In this document: in pieces, positions 46,761 through 57,999 of the stretch | Position numbering within the stretch: the first letter of the stretch is position 1 | How the letters are laid out: the number at the start of each line of letters is the position of its first letter | Assembly (NCBI GenBank): GCA_021234155.1 | Contig: JAJEKV010000672.1 | Span: 1-64,000, forward strand | Origin: Isoetes taiwanensis | Lineage: Eukaryota > Streptophyta > Lycopodiopsida > Isoetales > Isoetaceae | Reading direction: 5' to 3' | Length of the DNA: 64,000 nucleotides | Program-made: the position numbers and the translations under genes | Notes under the pieces: model-generated | Told to the model about the DNA's origin: nothing | The model's input: the letters and a program-made list of their open reading frames with translations, nothing else | Database searches by the model: none

Positions 46761-49020
46761 ATTTAGAAAAACAATACTTAATAGCATAAAAAACAACATC
46801 AAGGTTTCAAAAAACTGCGTGGTACTTTGTTAAATAACATGTAACTATTTTTAAAACAATCTTACTTTCATGTTGTAATTTAGCTTTCCACATATGGTAA
46901 TATGAAGACCTACATATGTAATTTTGAAGATAAACAAGCGCATGGTTCTATTAAAACAATAGTGAAAAAAAAAAAACACTGCGTTGATAAAAATCACAAA
47001 AACCATGTCAATTTTTTTTCTGGCGTGGATTTTTACGCCAAAAACCCTTGTCTCTTTGTGCAAATTCGGATAAGCGGCCCCACGTGGACTTTTGGGGCCA
47101 TTTTGGTGTTGTTTTGGCATAAAACAACACTTTACAACTAACTAAAAACAAGCTGTGGACCAAAATTGAGTCGGTGTGCATGATTAAGCTTCTAAATACA
47201 ATCATGATTTTGCGGGGTATTTGTAAGCACCACGGTAAGGCATTGGTGAACTATGGTGACTCGATGCTTTATTTGGCCTTTGAGTCTAGATTTTTGCTCG
47301 ATTACGTTTTGTAATATCCTTGTGGGCACCTTTTCCAAACTTCATATAAGGAAGAATCAGATAGGGAATTGCATCACAGTAACATGCCATCATGCAAGAG
47401 ATAAGCCACTATATTTGCAAGTTATTGTTATATCCATGTCTTCTGTTATACATGGTTTGGCCAGTTTTCTTTACATTTAATTTTGTACTTGATTATTTTG
47501 AAAGCATATATCACTTTCGAATCTAGAATATGGATCCCGCATTTTGCTTCATGTCTCATGAAAGCTGTCCTTGAAGGTGTAATCAAGTATTTAACATCGT
47601 GGCCGCATTTCATTTTTTTGTATATATGAGCCGGTCCACTTTGTAACTTGACACAGCAATGGAAGCTTGCGCAGGAACATATGCTGGCTACGGCAAAACT
47701 CTGCTTCAATTTTTCTTCTCAACATGTTGCTCCATGATTTTGGCAGGTCATTTTTATTTTTGCTTGCTCTCTTTTGTGATTACGCATGCCCTGGATATGT
47801 GTTTTGCAATCACAGGCTTAGGATTTTGAAGACCTCAAGGTCGATGGCAGCAATCCACGGATTTACTATGCTTCTTTTTCACTCCTTTCTTGATTTAAAT
47901 ATTAGGCGATCTTGGTATTTGCTCAACAACCTTCTATCTATGCATTTTCCACGTTCTCCTTCTTGCCACACTAAGCTTTCGAAGCGCTAAATTGCAATGC
48001 TTTACCATATGAGAAACTTGGAATCCTGATGGTATGAACTTATTCATGGCATTCGAGTTCAAGGTAGCATCTTAACTTCGGCCGTCGGGAGACGAAACAT
48101 AATTCAGTACAACAAGCGCTATTACGGCCCTCTGTAAAATTACATTTGTGAAAAGTAATGGTTCCTGAAGCTTATATGTCTTCTTCTATGTGCTCTTCCA
48201 TCCAGCTTGTTAAAAATGTGAGTTGTGTATTAGAATCTAATTATGGCTTTCTGAATGCAAGCAAGTGCAGTGAATCAATAAGAATAATGTTCTTACAGTT
48301 CTTGTGGATTCTTGTGGAAATGGTATTTTGGAGTTCTTTAAATGTTTCAAATTTTTTTACGCTTATTACAGATCTGTGTATGCATAAATGGTTGTAAAAT
48401 CAGCTTCAGGTATTTGACTATGTTGTTGGTACTTCTCAGAAAGTATGTTTTACAAACAGAGGGATTTGGTCTCCTGAAAGCCATGTTGCCAGTGTGTGCT
48501 CCAATTATGATTGCGGTGTGCAAAAAGTTATGTACGGCTTATAATATTTTCTTATTATCTTGTTTACACGCAGGGATATCCTCCGGTATATGGCATAGCG
48601 CAATATTCCATGGGTAGGACAAGCTTTAAGCAAATTCTAGGTTTTTGGCACATCTAGAACATCTAGAACTTGGGAGTTTTTGCTTCGATGGCTCTTTCCC
48701 CTTTGGCATATTCCTCTGTTGGTATGAATTCTGACTATCAGCTCTTTCAGCACACAAAATTGTTCTTCAACAAATAGCTAATATAAAGTTTATGCAAAAA
48801 AAAGTTTCTTTAGTGGTTATCTCAATCCAAAATGTTAACTTCTTTGAAGAATTGGAAAATACTAGGGTTCAAATCCCTAGATCTACATTCATATATCTTA
48901 TATTATAATGTTATACCATAATTCTTGGATTGGATCAAGCCCTAATTTGAATGTTTGAGATCATCTGAGTGCATCCAAAGGCCGAGATTTATTGCACGAC
49001 TTACCATCACCATGATTGGT
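46761..49020. other. CACTA-like element interior, no gene assigned
   Basis: Several plus-strand frames of 75-107 codons lie at 47253-48617. Their translations are not recognised and no consistent splice pattern could be drawn, though the stretch at 47660-48620 is less AT-rich than its flanks and could be a decayed captured gene. Poly-A or poly-T runs occur at about 46960 and 47010. Confidence 0.35.
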
Positions 49021-49029
49021 CGTACTTTG

Positions 49030-49465
49030 ATCTCTTAAGAGGGGGAAAGGGTAAAAAGGGAAAGGGGAAAAAGGAAAAAGGAAGACAAAGAGAATGTCAA
49101 GGAAGAGGCGAAAAGGCATGGGAGAAAAGAAAAACAAAGGGAAAAGGGATAAGAGAAGAGAAAAAAGGCATGAAAAAATGAAAAAGGGAAAAGAAGAAGG
49201 GGAAAAGGAAAGAGAAAAAGCACGGAGAGGGGCAAGAGGAAAAAAGGGAATAAAGTAAAGGAAAGAGAAGTGTTTACACGGAAAAAAAAGGAAGAAGGAA
49301 AGATTGAAGTCTAAGGGGAAAGGGAGGAGAAAAATCATGGAAAAGGGGAAGAAAAAAAAAAAGGGCATGGGAAAAAACTCTCAAGCGTTGAAGAAAAATA
49401 TCAAAAACAAGGGAAAAATGGCATAGGAAAAAGAGAGGAAAAACATGATGCGTCAAATATAAAAT
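49030..49465. repeat. purine-rich tract 1
   Basis: Plus strand almost entirely A and G, built on GGGAAAAAGGAAAAGG words with occasional GGCATGG. It is homologous to tract 2: both contain AAAAGGGATAAGAGAAGA, GGAAAGATTGAAGT or GAAAGATTGAAGT, GCGTTGAAGAAAA and GGGAAAAATGGCATAGGAAA in the same order. The T/C-rich reverse strand gives long artefactual F/L/P-rich frames. Confidence 0.85.
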
Positions 49466-49489
49466 GACAAGTTTTTTCAAGGTTGGGAG

Positions 49490-51040
49490 CTCAAAAAGTT
49501 CTAGCAATGTCTTGAGTATCCGTGCTTGAAAAATGATATCATCATATACTGAGGCAACAAAGCAAGGTGGGGATAAAGTTCATCCTCTATGTGTCGCTTT
49601 CACCAAAAAAACTCACATATGCGTTTGTCTCGAGGTAAGGGTGCCATAAAAATCTCTATCTCCGGATAATGCGAGCTAAGAGAAAAAGCGAATGACCATC
49701 ACATGCCTAAAATGCAAAGGAGAAAATGCATCAGATAGATACTTGGCTTCTATAAGTCTTGGGTTTTTTTAGTGATGTGGGGTGGGAACAACATCTTAGT
49801 CTCGGGGAGTCCTCCATAGCTTACCCCATTAACCCGTTAAGATTACTAACTACATGTATATCCTCTTGGGAAAAAAAGTTCATCCAAGTTCATGTTCCAC
49901 TTCTTTAACCGGACCTACGCATCATGATACCATCCCTTGTCGCCTTTAGCATGCATAGCAATATGTGGTAAGGCGGTCATCTTCCATCACGATGAACTTT
50001 GGCAACATAGGAAATAAAGATGCACTATGGCTTCCCCTTCCAAAGGAAGCTAACCCTCCATACGCCAACATCATAGCATATGGTAAACGCATTTTGACAC
50101 CTAGTTAGGAATATAGGAATCTTTTTGCAATTTCTCAATTGCTAGCCACAAATTAGCTGGGAACTTCGGGCCCCAAACCTCTCCATCCATGGAGGACTAC
50201 GTTTGGACCAAAGTCTTGAAAGAGCATCTTTTTCATGGACCAATTCCATAGTAAAAGGGACGCATTGAAAAAGGGGTGCACACAAGGCTTTTAATCCATT
50301 CTTTGCACCTTTGCTCAACACATTGGTTCCACGTAATTGTTTTCAAAATGATCCTAAATATTTGAAGAGGTCCACTTTGAAAAGAGCTACTTAGTCCTTT
50401 ATAACAAAATACATGCTTAGCAAATGGTGCCTTACTACCATAACTTTAGTCTTGGAGATATTTACCGAAAGACCCAGTTCTATCACAAAATGTAGCTAAA
50501 TTTCCAGGTGTTTATCAACCCTTGCCCGTCCTTGCAATAGGGACTACATCATCATAGGCATGACAATAAGGATACCACATGCTTTCATTAAATTGCTCAC
50601 GGGCCTTATTATACAAAATCAATCTTGAGTTCATCTATAAAAAAAGATACAAAGGCGGGGGGAGGCAAGGGCATCCTTGTTTCCCCCCAATATTAAACTG
50701 ATTATCGTTGCTTGCAAATATCGGACCAAGGTCACGGGAGCTCTACTAAAACTTTTTCATATAATTGAGAAGTGGAAACATTTCTTGGCTTTTCTCGGAA
50801 CATTCAAAACATCCATTAGGTCCCAATTTTTTTGCCATGAGGCACTGTATCAAATGCCTTGAGTGTAGTCTAAAATGCCATAAACAAATGTTTTCTTTCC
50901 TTTCACATTCTCCACGATAGCCATAAGGTTACGGCTGGTCTATACGTGGAATAATCGAAAAACCTAAAGCAAAAGCCTTTATTCTCCACGCCGGTCTCCT
51001 AACCCAAGCACTCAGCTTTCCCTCAACAATGGTAGCAAAT
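49490..51040 (-). mobile_element. decayed LINE (non-LTR retrotransposon), minus strand
   Basis: Minus-strand translation, frames corrected by eye, gives the reverse transcriptase landmarks in order. KAFDTVPHGK lies at about 50.83-50.86 kb, and a degraded QGCPL..TLF-like segment at about 50.68 kb. An AYDDVVPI piece at about 50.54 kb stands where the YADDVVL catalytic motif should be. NISKTKVMV and LFKYLGSF follow at about 50.36-50.47 kb, then AIEKLQK near 50.13 kb. The FVDFRKAFDTVP and YLG spacing is that of a LINE type whose intact members read KQGCPLSPTLF. Stops are numerous, and purine tracts flank it on both sides. Confidence 0.72.
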
Positions 51041-51049
51041 AACTTAGGA

Positions 51050-51560
51050 AAAAGGGATAAGAGAAGAAAAAACTGTAGAAAAAATGAAAAGGAAAAGAAT
51101 CTCCTCCTTAAAAAGAAAAGGGAAGGGAAAATGGTGCCTCATCACCTTATTGGAGATAAAGGGTCACCAGCCCAGGAAAAAGTGGTAAGAGATAAAAGTG
51201 GTAAAGGGAAGAGGAAAGGGGAATACGGAAAAAAAGGAAGAAGAAAGATTGAAGTAAGGGAAAAGGGAGGAGAAAAAAAAAAGCATGGAAAAAGGAAGAA
51301 AAAAAAAGGCATGGGAAAAGGAAAAGCGTTGAAGAAAAGGAAAAAGAAGGAAGGGAAAAATGGCATAGGAAAAGGAAAGAGGAAAAAGAAGGACAAGACA
51401 AGAGGAAATGGAGGGAAAAAAAGTCGTGAGAAAAAGGGGAAAAGAGTAAAAGGTTGGAAAAATGAGGAAGAGGGAAGGAAAAAAGGAGGAACAAAAGAAA
51501 AGGATGGGGACCAGGAAGAAATAAGGGAAAAAAGTGGGAGTGAGCTTAAGATCTTGAGAT
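51050..51560. repeat. purine-rich tract 2, homologous to tract 1
   Basis: A/G-only sequence with the same internal order of landmark words as tract 1, about 1.9 kb further on. It contains an extra less-biased piece (51130-51180) with CATCACCTTATTGGAG. The 178-codon plus-strand frame is K/G/E/R-rich because of composition. Confidence 0.85.
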
Positions 51561-51716
51561 GCTAAGGAGGTGGATCGGTCAATAAGCGGGGGTAGCTACG
51601 GGAAATTAGTAAGCGGAGGATGTAGAATTTGGCGGGAATAGGTCGATGGGACTTGGCTCAATTCAAGGAATCTGCTTCTCTTCATGGGTTCCGGGATCAA
51701 AACACAAGGATAAGAG

Positions 51717-52028
51717 TTGCACAAGGATAAGGAGATGGATCGAGAAGATCAGGAGTCATTGGTGATGGCTCTAGAAGTGGCTCAAGAAATGGTTCCACTA
51801 ATCCCCACGGATACTACTCTTGTGGTGGGCTGCGATGAGGCGAGCACGGGGGCAACCTTTCACCCGGTGAGGCACAGGGAAGAAAAAGGAAAGAGTGATG
51901 GCTTGGAGACACATAAGGAGGATTATGGAAGGCACGATGCTTTCGTTACTGGCGAAGCTTCTAAGGAACCCGGTTGGTGGTCTTCAATCTTTAAATGGAT
52001 TATCGGCGATAAAGATGATGGAGGTTAG
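51717..52028 (+). other. candidate open frame of 103 codons, possible LINE ORF1 remnant
   Basis: The plus-strand frame starts MHKDKEMDREDQESLVMALE and ends EPGWWSSIFKWIIGDKDDGG. The composition is normal protein-like, unlike the neighbouring purine tract. It lies about 1 kb upstream of the plus-strand LINE endonuclease on the same strand, where an ORF1 would sit, but no nucleocapsid or RNA-binding motif is visible. Family not recognised. Confidence 0.3.
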
Positions 52029-52970
52029 TCTTTCCCTTTTACGCTTTGTTCATCTTTGAAATAGATCAGGTCCTTGTTTCATATAGGTCGCACCTATGAT
52101 ATATGATGATGAGAAGTATACAATTAGAGCATGCAATATGTTGGCCGGATCATGCAACATACGGATTTTGGGAATCAGTTTTGGGGCTGGCTTGCTCATA
52201 TGGGTTAGGTCACAGTTACAACAAGATACATGTTTGGAGAACACACAGTTACAACAAGATACATGTTTGGAGAACATGCAACATGCAACATATAGGTTTT
52301 GGGAACGGTTTTTCTTCTTTGGCTTCTTCATGTGCCCTTTACTACTCTCATAGACTTGGCTGATTACCCCAAGTCCTAAATACTTCAATGTCTACTAGAT
52401 GGCACTCTAAATATTCATACGGATGTATAAGTTTAATACAGATCTTTTTGACAATGCATGTGGTTTTATCTCAACTATGCTGGCAGTACTTCAATGTTCC
52501 TTTTATGAGATTGAGAGCTCAACTTTAATCCCACTTCACAGTTACTTGCTTCAGATACACAAAATATTGACTAGGCAAAAAACACAACTACTATGGCTAA
52601 TGATGGGATTAAAAGAAAGCATATATTGGTAAGGCAAAACACAATTACCATACAGCGTGGCAAATTTGGCATAACTCATAAGCATCCACCTACGGTTTTT
52701 TTTCACGGATGCGGTCAAAAGACTTTCAACTTTAATAACCAAGGGGGGCTGCGCCTCCTTGGGTAAAAAGGGATCGCGACAAAAATCTCCCTCTTTTAAC
52801 AACTATTATATGGATATGGTTCATAAGTGTGTTCAAGCTAATGTCAATGATAGATCCAGCGAACCTCTACATGAGGTGCAAAGGTGGCCTCCACATGTTG
52901 TTGTTTGGGTTGTTTGCCAACTACTTATCATGAAAGTGGTTTAGAGTGGAACTTCACGGTATCAAAGGGT
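52029..52970. other. no gene recognised
   Basis: Apart from the 33-bp duplication at 52211, this stretch has no supported feature. Several short frames occur on both strands without recognisable content. Confidence 0.4.
52211..52276. repeat. perfect 33-bp tandem duplication
   Basis: The unit CACAGTTACAACAAGATACA followed by TGTTTGGAGAACA occurs twice with no difference and no spacer, which implies a very recent event. At 33 bp it would preserve any reading frame. Confidence 0.9.
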
Positions 52971-53119
52971 GTGCTCAAAGCGTGCGAGGGGTACTAGCGG
53001 CAAAAACGATCAATGTCGTGAGATATCATTCTCTTCTGAGGAGCATAGACTTAGGACTTGAGGTGAGATCTCTAGCCACTTGGATAGGGGGCAATATGAC
53101 TCACTCACTGTGTCGGCCT

Positions 53120-53570
53120 TAGATGAAGGGTGGTCTTGCTACTACGGAGAGGGCAAAATGTCATACCGGTTTAAAAGTTCAATGGGAGGTGGCGGTTGTG
53201 GTTTTTGAGACGAGGGGATGTAAATGGGGCCTTCTCAATATTTATGCTTCCAGCGTTCAGGTGGAAAGGGCCATTTGTGGAGAGATAGGACTTGGCTTGC
53301 TTTCTGCAAAGAAGATGTTGAAATTGGCTAATGGGAGGAGATCTGAATATGGCCAGATATTTGGGACGAGAAAAATTGGATTACCTGAGGGAACTGTTGT
53401 CGGTGATGAGGAGTGCCTCATGGAACTCATTCTTGGATAATGGAGGATTCTCCTTGATTCCACCCGTCGAATGCATCGTTCTCTGGTCCAACAAAAGCAT
53501 GAAGGGGCATGATCGGGTCCTCCTTCTTTGGATCGGTTCTATCTTGCTAATAAATCAGTGACTTTCTTTG
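53120..53570 (+). pseudogene. LINE endonuclease (APE-type) remnant
   Basis: One frame gives WGLLNIYASSVQVERA, matching the plant L1 pattern of W.L.NVY.P....R in the endonuclease. After a frame change GGDLNMARY appears (53335-53360), matching the GGDFN..R catalytic segment. A SSLDRFYLAN-like piece in a third frame near 53530 fits the S.LDRFL.S ending of the domain. The pieces are colinear but out of frame. Confidence 0.65.
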
Positions 53571-54156
53571 ATAGATGCTTTTTGTAGAAGGGATCGGCCT
53601 TTACCCAATCCGATCATGTTCCTCAAAAGCTAACTTTTGAGGATGCTCCGTCGACTCATAGAGCTGGAAATATTCCCTTCAAATTCAATCTTTGCCTTTG
53701 CTTGGAAAACCAGCTTTTGTGAATCTCTTGAGGCGTTTCTTGGCTCCTTGCACCGGGGAGGATGGGTTGCCAAGTATGAAGGCATGGACTTCGAGCATGG
53801 GGATGATTAAGGCTGGATTAAAAATGGGGGCGGGAGAGGGCCATGGAGTTGAGAAAAGGTCAAGAATAATATATATGATCAGCTTAGATCCATCAAGCAA
53901 GACCTCTTAATAGATCAGCATAACATGACCTTACAAGCGCCGAGAAGCTGATCTTGAGGCGAGCTAAAGGCGGTTGAGGAGGAGGAGGCTAGAGGCGGCG
54001 GTTAGGTCTAAAACCAAATGGTACTTGAGGTGGACCATGAGAAATTCAAACACTTCTTAGGCTTGCGGGGGCTCGGTGGTGAGAATAGCATTACATCCAT
54101 CATGGATGAGCAATAGAAACGAGGATTGATCTGAGGAGGATGGGATTGCTACATAT

Positions 54157-55250
54157 GTGAAGGATGCATTCCACGACATGTTTAAGGAAGACCCCCTCCC
54201 CCATACTTATGATGCCACAATTCAGGATTGGTTAGCAAAGGTGCAGTGGGGAACGAAAATATCACAAAATGACAACAGGAGCTTGATGCGTGATTTGGAG
54301 GATAATGAAATCTTTGGGACTCTCTCTTCCCTCGCGTCAGGTAAGTCCCCTGGTCCAGATGGTTTTCCTCCGGAATTCTATGTTGAATTTTGGGACCTCC
54401 TTGGTCCTTCCTTTACTAGAGCAGTTAGGGGGGCTTGGGAAGCCAAATATTTGCATCCAGCCTTGTCTGCAGGCTTTATCTCCTTGATCCCTAAAGTCCC
54501 CCGGCCCCAAATGTTGAATGAGTGGAGACCTATAGCACTGACCAATGCGCTCTACAAGGTTATCATGAAAATAATTGCGAACCGCCTAAAGCCTATCCTA
54601 GCTAAAGTTATTGGATGTGAGCAAGCAGCCTTCTTGGGAGGCATATCTTGGATAACTTTGTGGCAGGAGAGGGCCTACATTGGTGTAAGGTCTCTAAAAG
54701 CGAGCGTGTGTTAAATCAAATTGGACTTTCGTAAGGCCTATGATACTCTTCGCTGGAAGGGACTTGAGGATATTATGCTACACATGGGATTTGATGCATC
54801 ATTTATTAAGCTCTCCTTAGGCTTGAACAAATTCGCCTCGGCATCAGTCCTTATCAATGGTCAGCCTTCTGGGGTCTTTCATTTGAGGAAGGGAATAAGA
54901 CAGGGCTGTCCCCTTGCTCCCTATCTGTTTTTAATCATAGCCAACACTTACACCAAAATGATAGCATTCAAAGTATCGAAGGCACTCTTCTTGGGTTTGC
55001 AACTTCGGACTCTCAAACAAGCTCACAATCATGCAATATGCGGACGATACCTTCTTCTTTCTCAGGTTTGATGACTCTAGCTTTGTATCTTTTCATGAGG
55101 TTATGGGTGCATTTGGATTGATATCAGGGATACATCTCAATGTGGCAAAGTGTGCTGTGCTATGGCCCTTTGATGAGGATATTGATGTGAGGGTTAATGG
55201 CCTTGGTTTAGAGCTCTTAAAAGTGAGGCCACTAAATTGCTAGGGCTGCC
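54157..55250 (+). pseudogene. LINE reverse transcriptase, one in-frame stop and one frameshift
   Basis: The frame from 54157 reads SGKSPGPDGFPPEFYVEFWD, then LIPKVPRPQMLNEWRPIALT and NRLKPILAKVIGCEQAAFLG. It stops at 54712-54714 (TAA) and resumes in the same frame with KLDFRKAYDTLRWKGLEDIM, where family members run straight through, and RQGCPLAPYLF follows. Near 55030 the frame shifts by one and the catalytic YADD is at 55037-55048. The domain order and the motif texts are those of plant L1-type RT. A single base change would explain the in-frame stop. The enzyme would copy its own RNA at a nicked target site. Confidence 0.85.
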
Positions 55251-55349
55251 CTTGGTCTGTCGATAATCACGAAGGGATGTGGACTCTATCACGGACACCC
55301 CTCGGGAAAAGGTCAATTGTGGTCATCTAAAGGTCTCTCCACTTTGGCG

Positions 55350-55670
55350 GGGATAGCGATTGGCAAAGGCCATTACAGCGACATCTCATGTCTACTACTC
55401 ATCGGCTATTGTGGCTCAGAAAGGTGTTTACAATCAAATTCAAACCATCATCAGGAAATTTATATGGGGGGGAGGAATACATAAAGTGGCTTGGTCTGAG
55501 ATGTGTATTGATAGGAGAGATGGAGGTTTGGGTTGCAAGGATGCAATTTGTTCAAGCTCAAGCATTTATTTTGGAAAATATGTATGGAGGGCATTACCGC
55601 GATACCTCTTCCCCGCATTGCACTTTGTCAAGTATTGGCTTCAAAAATGCAAGCTTAAAAGGTAAAGCCA
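55350..55670 (+). pseudogene. LINE C-terminal segment after the reverse transcriptase
   Basis: The plus-strand frame contains KFIWGGGIHKVAWSEMCIDR and then DGGLGCKDA, matching the FLWGG......V.W..VC.PK..GGLG pattern that follows the thumb in plant L1 proteins. It is in yet another frame from the YADD piece. Confidence 0.72.
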
Positions 55671-56309
55671 TCCTTACCCGTCTTGAAGTTGGCTCCTTCT
55701 TCTATAGCTATAAAATCGCTCCGGGCACATCCCGGTGATGAGGAAGCTTCTAGAAGGCTTGGCTGAAAGTTCAATCTCTTTTTGCTCCGTTGGATGCACC
55801 AAGGGAAATTTGGGAGGTTGAGCATATTTTGGAATACTACGGATATGGTGAAAAATAACCTTCCCCTTGCACTCGTACACCCTACGCATTTTTTTACTAA
55901 ATGGAACAAGCGGTATCACCCGGGTTGGGCACCTTTGGGATGGCATCACGGTGGCTTTCTGGTCCCGTTTTAAAGGAAAGGTTCGGGAGTGGGGGAGGGA
56001 GATAGGAAGATTTTTAAAAATTACGTGGTACCTTGGATACTTACAATGCGGTAGAGATGGACCTAGTGATCAATGGGCTTGTCAAGGGAAGGTGACTTAT
56101 ATTGTTAGTACTATCTCTAGTCTTCTTTGTCGGGCTCCCCTCTTAAAAGGCTCTTTGGAAGGTTAGCTATTGGGCTTCTCAAGCTAGCAATTATTAACCA
56201 GCTCATGGGCTACTCTTTGTTCTAGGAAGCTCGGTTTTTTCGATGGTTGGTTCTGAGGGGGTCTAAGCACTATGGAGAGACTCCACCAAAATGGTATTTG
56301 CCCTATTGA

Positions 56310-56660
56310 CTTTGTCCTCTAGGATGTAACACCAGAAACCATATCACATCTATTTTGCACGCCCCGGGATATGGGAGTTTGGGTATGGGTATGCCCTCTC
56401 ATTGGGATTCATATTGGCCCAATGTCTATGGCGGAGATATTGCGGTAGCAGAGATGGGGACTTAGTCAAAAACCGTTGGTGAACATATGCTTGTGGTCTT
56501 TATGGAAACATAGGTGTGGCATTGCGATGGGAGGACAACACTTTTCGCAAACGGATAGGATGAAGAACACCTTCAATATCGAGGTGGCACTCATGGCTCT
56601 AGCCCATCATAAGAAGTTTAGGCGAAATTATAACACCATTTGGTGGAATTGATATTGAGG
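56310..56660 (+). pseudogene. LINE zinc-finger-like (zf-RVT) remnant
   Basis: VTPETISHLFCTPRDMGVWV fits the ET..HLF..C..A..VW signature at the end of plant LINE polyproteins. The next codons contain stops. Two copies of a GGGTA[TC]CTAGGGATGAT word at about 56693-56730 precede the 3' end. Confidence 0.55.
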
Positions 56661-56819
56661 ATCAAGGATTTTACATGTTCTTCAAATGTCATTGGGTATC
56701 TAGGGATGATTGGGTACCTAGGGATGATCAAGTGTCGGCTTGCATAGAAATTGGCCCTTGGGTAAAAACTTTGTATTTTTATTTCATTTTATAAATTAAT
56801 ATACCATATTCTTACCCTC

Positions 56820-56841
56820 AAAAAAAAAAAAAAAAAAAAAT
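56820..56841 (+). other. LINE poly(A) tail
   Basis: A run of about 22 A follows ATACCATATTCTTACCCTC, which marks the 3' end of the plus-strand LINE. The following sequence is purine tract 3, so the true tail may have been extended or may have seeded the tract. Confidence 0.7.
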
Positions 56842-57990
56842 AAAGGGGAAAGTGAGAAGAAAAGCAAAAAAGGAAAGGGAAAAGGGGCAAGGAACCTAAA
56901 AAAAAAAAGGCATGTAGAAAAAGGGAAATAGGTAAACAAGAAAGGGAAGGGAAAAGGGCATGAGATTGTTCTCTTAAAAGGAAAATGCCATGAAGAAATA
57001 GAAAAAAAATGGAAAAAAAGGGGGAAGATTTAGGGTGGGAAAAGGAGAAAAATGAGTATAGGAAAATAAGAAAAGAAAACAAATGTGGAAAGGCATGGGA
57101 AAAGAAAAGGGAACTTGGAGTTCACGAGGAAAGGATCGGGTAAAAAAGGATGAAAACAGGAAAAAAATCCATTAGGAAGGGAAAAGGGAAGGGAAGCCGG
57201 GGAGGCCCACAAAGGGGGAAGAAAACATAGGAAAAAGGAAAAGAAAATGAAAAAGGAAGGGAAAAAAAAGAAGAAAAAAATTACGGGAAAAAGAAGTGGG
57301 AAAAATAGAGGAAAAAGGAAAAGCCAAGGGAAAAATAGAAAAGAAGAAAGGGGTGGAAAAAAAGGGATCTTGGGGAAAAAAAAGGTAAGTGTCCCTTTGG
57401 AAAAAGAAAAAAAGGAGGAAAAAAGGGAAAAAGGGGAGAGATACGGGAAAAAAGGAAAAAAAGAGGAGAAAATAGGAAAAGGGAAGAAAAAAAGGAACAT
57501 AGAAAAAGGGAAGGGGAGAAAGGAGGTGAGGAGATGGGATCTTCCCTTCTTGAGGCCCCAATTAAAAAGGGCATGAAAAAGCGGGAGGGAAAAAGAAAAA
57601 GGAGGAGAAAAAGGGGACCTCTTCTTGGGAAGATGCGAATCTTTTGGGAAATGGAGGGAAAAGATAAAGAGAAATAGGCATGGAAAAGCCGAAGACTAAA
57701 GATTGAGGAAAAGGAAGGCATGGAAAAGGGTGGGGAAAAAAAGAAGGCATGGAAAAGGTGAAGGGGGAAAGGGAGAAGGGCATGGAAAAAGGAGAAGAAA
57801 AGGAAAGAGGTGGGGAAAGGAGGGAAAAGGAAGGGAAAAAGGTTATCGGAAAGCGGAAAGAGGAAAGGAAAGGAAAGGGGTGGAAACAAAAAGGAAACAT
57901 ATGCGAAAAAAGCGGAAAAAAGCGAAAAGAAAAAGAAAAGTGTATAGAAAATAAGAAAAAAAAAAATCACGGGATAGAGCAAAAAAGGGA
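56842..57990. repeat. purine-rich tract 3
   Basis: Over 1.1 kb of A/G sequence with GGAAAAAGGGAAGG words and recurrent GGCATGG or GGCATGAAAA. It is related in vocabulary to tracts 1 and 2 but longer and without their exact landmark order. The minus strand carries a 261-codon F/P/L-rich frame, which is a composition artefact. Confidence 0.85.
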
Positions 57991-57999
57991 AAGGTATGG

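Larger units (their letters stand above)
52980..56841 (+). mobile_element. LINE (L1-type non-LTR retrotransposon), plus strand
   Basis: The plus strand shows, in order, endonuclease-like pieces, an extended reverse transcriptase, the C-terminal segment with a GGLG motif, a zinc-finger-like HLF segment and a 3' poly(A) of about 22 bases. The polyprotein is interrupted by stops and frame shifts throughout, so the copy is inactive. The 5' limit is uncertain. It sits inside the 22.7-kb CACTA-like element, so it was either inserted later or carried along. Confidence 0.82.

Noticed and set aside
49030-51560. Purine tracts considered as LTRs of a retrotransposon around 49.5-51.0 kb
   Set aside because: There is no TG...CA boundary, primer-binding site or polypurine tract in the proper place, and the internal coding remnant is LINE-type on the minus strand.
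51029-51565. 178-codon plus-strand frame, K/G/E/R-rich
   Set aside because: The whole region is A/G only, which removes most stop codons on this strand. The translation is low-complexity and the tract is a duplicated repeat.
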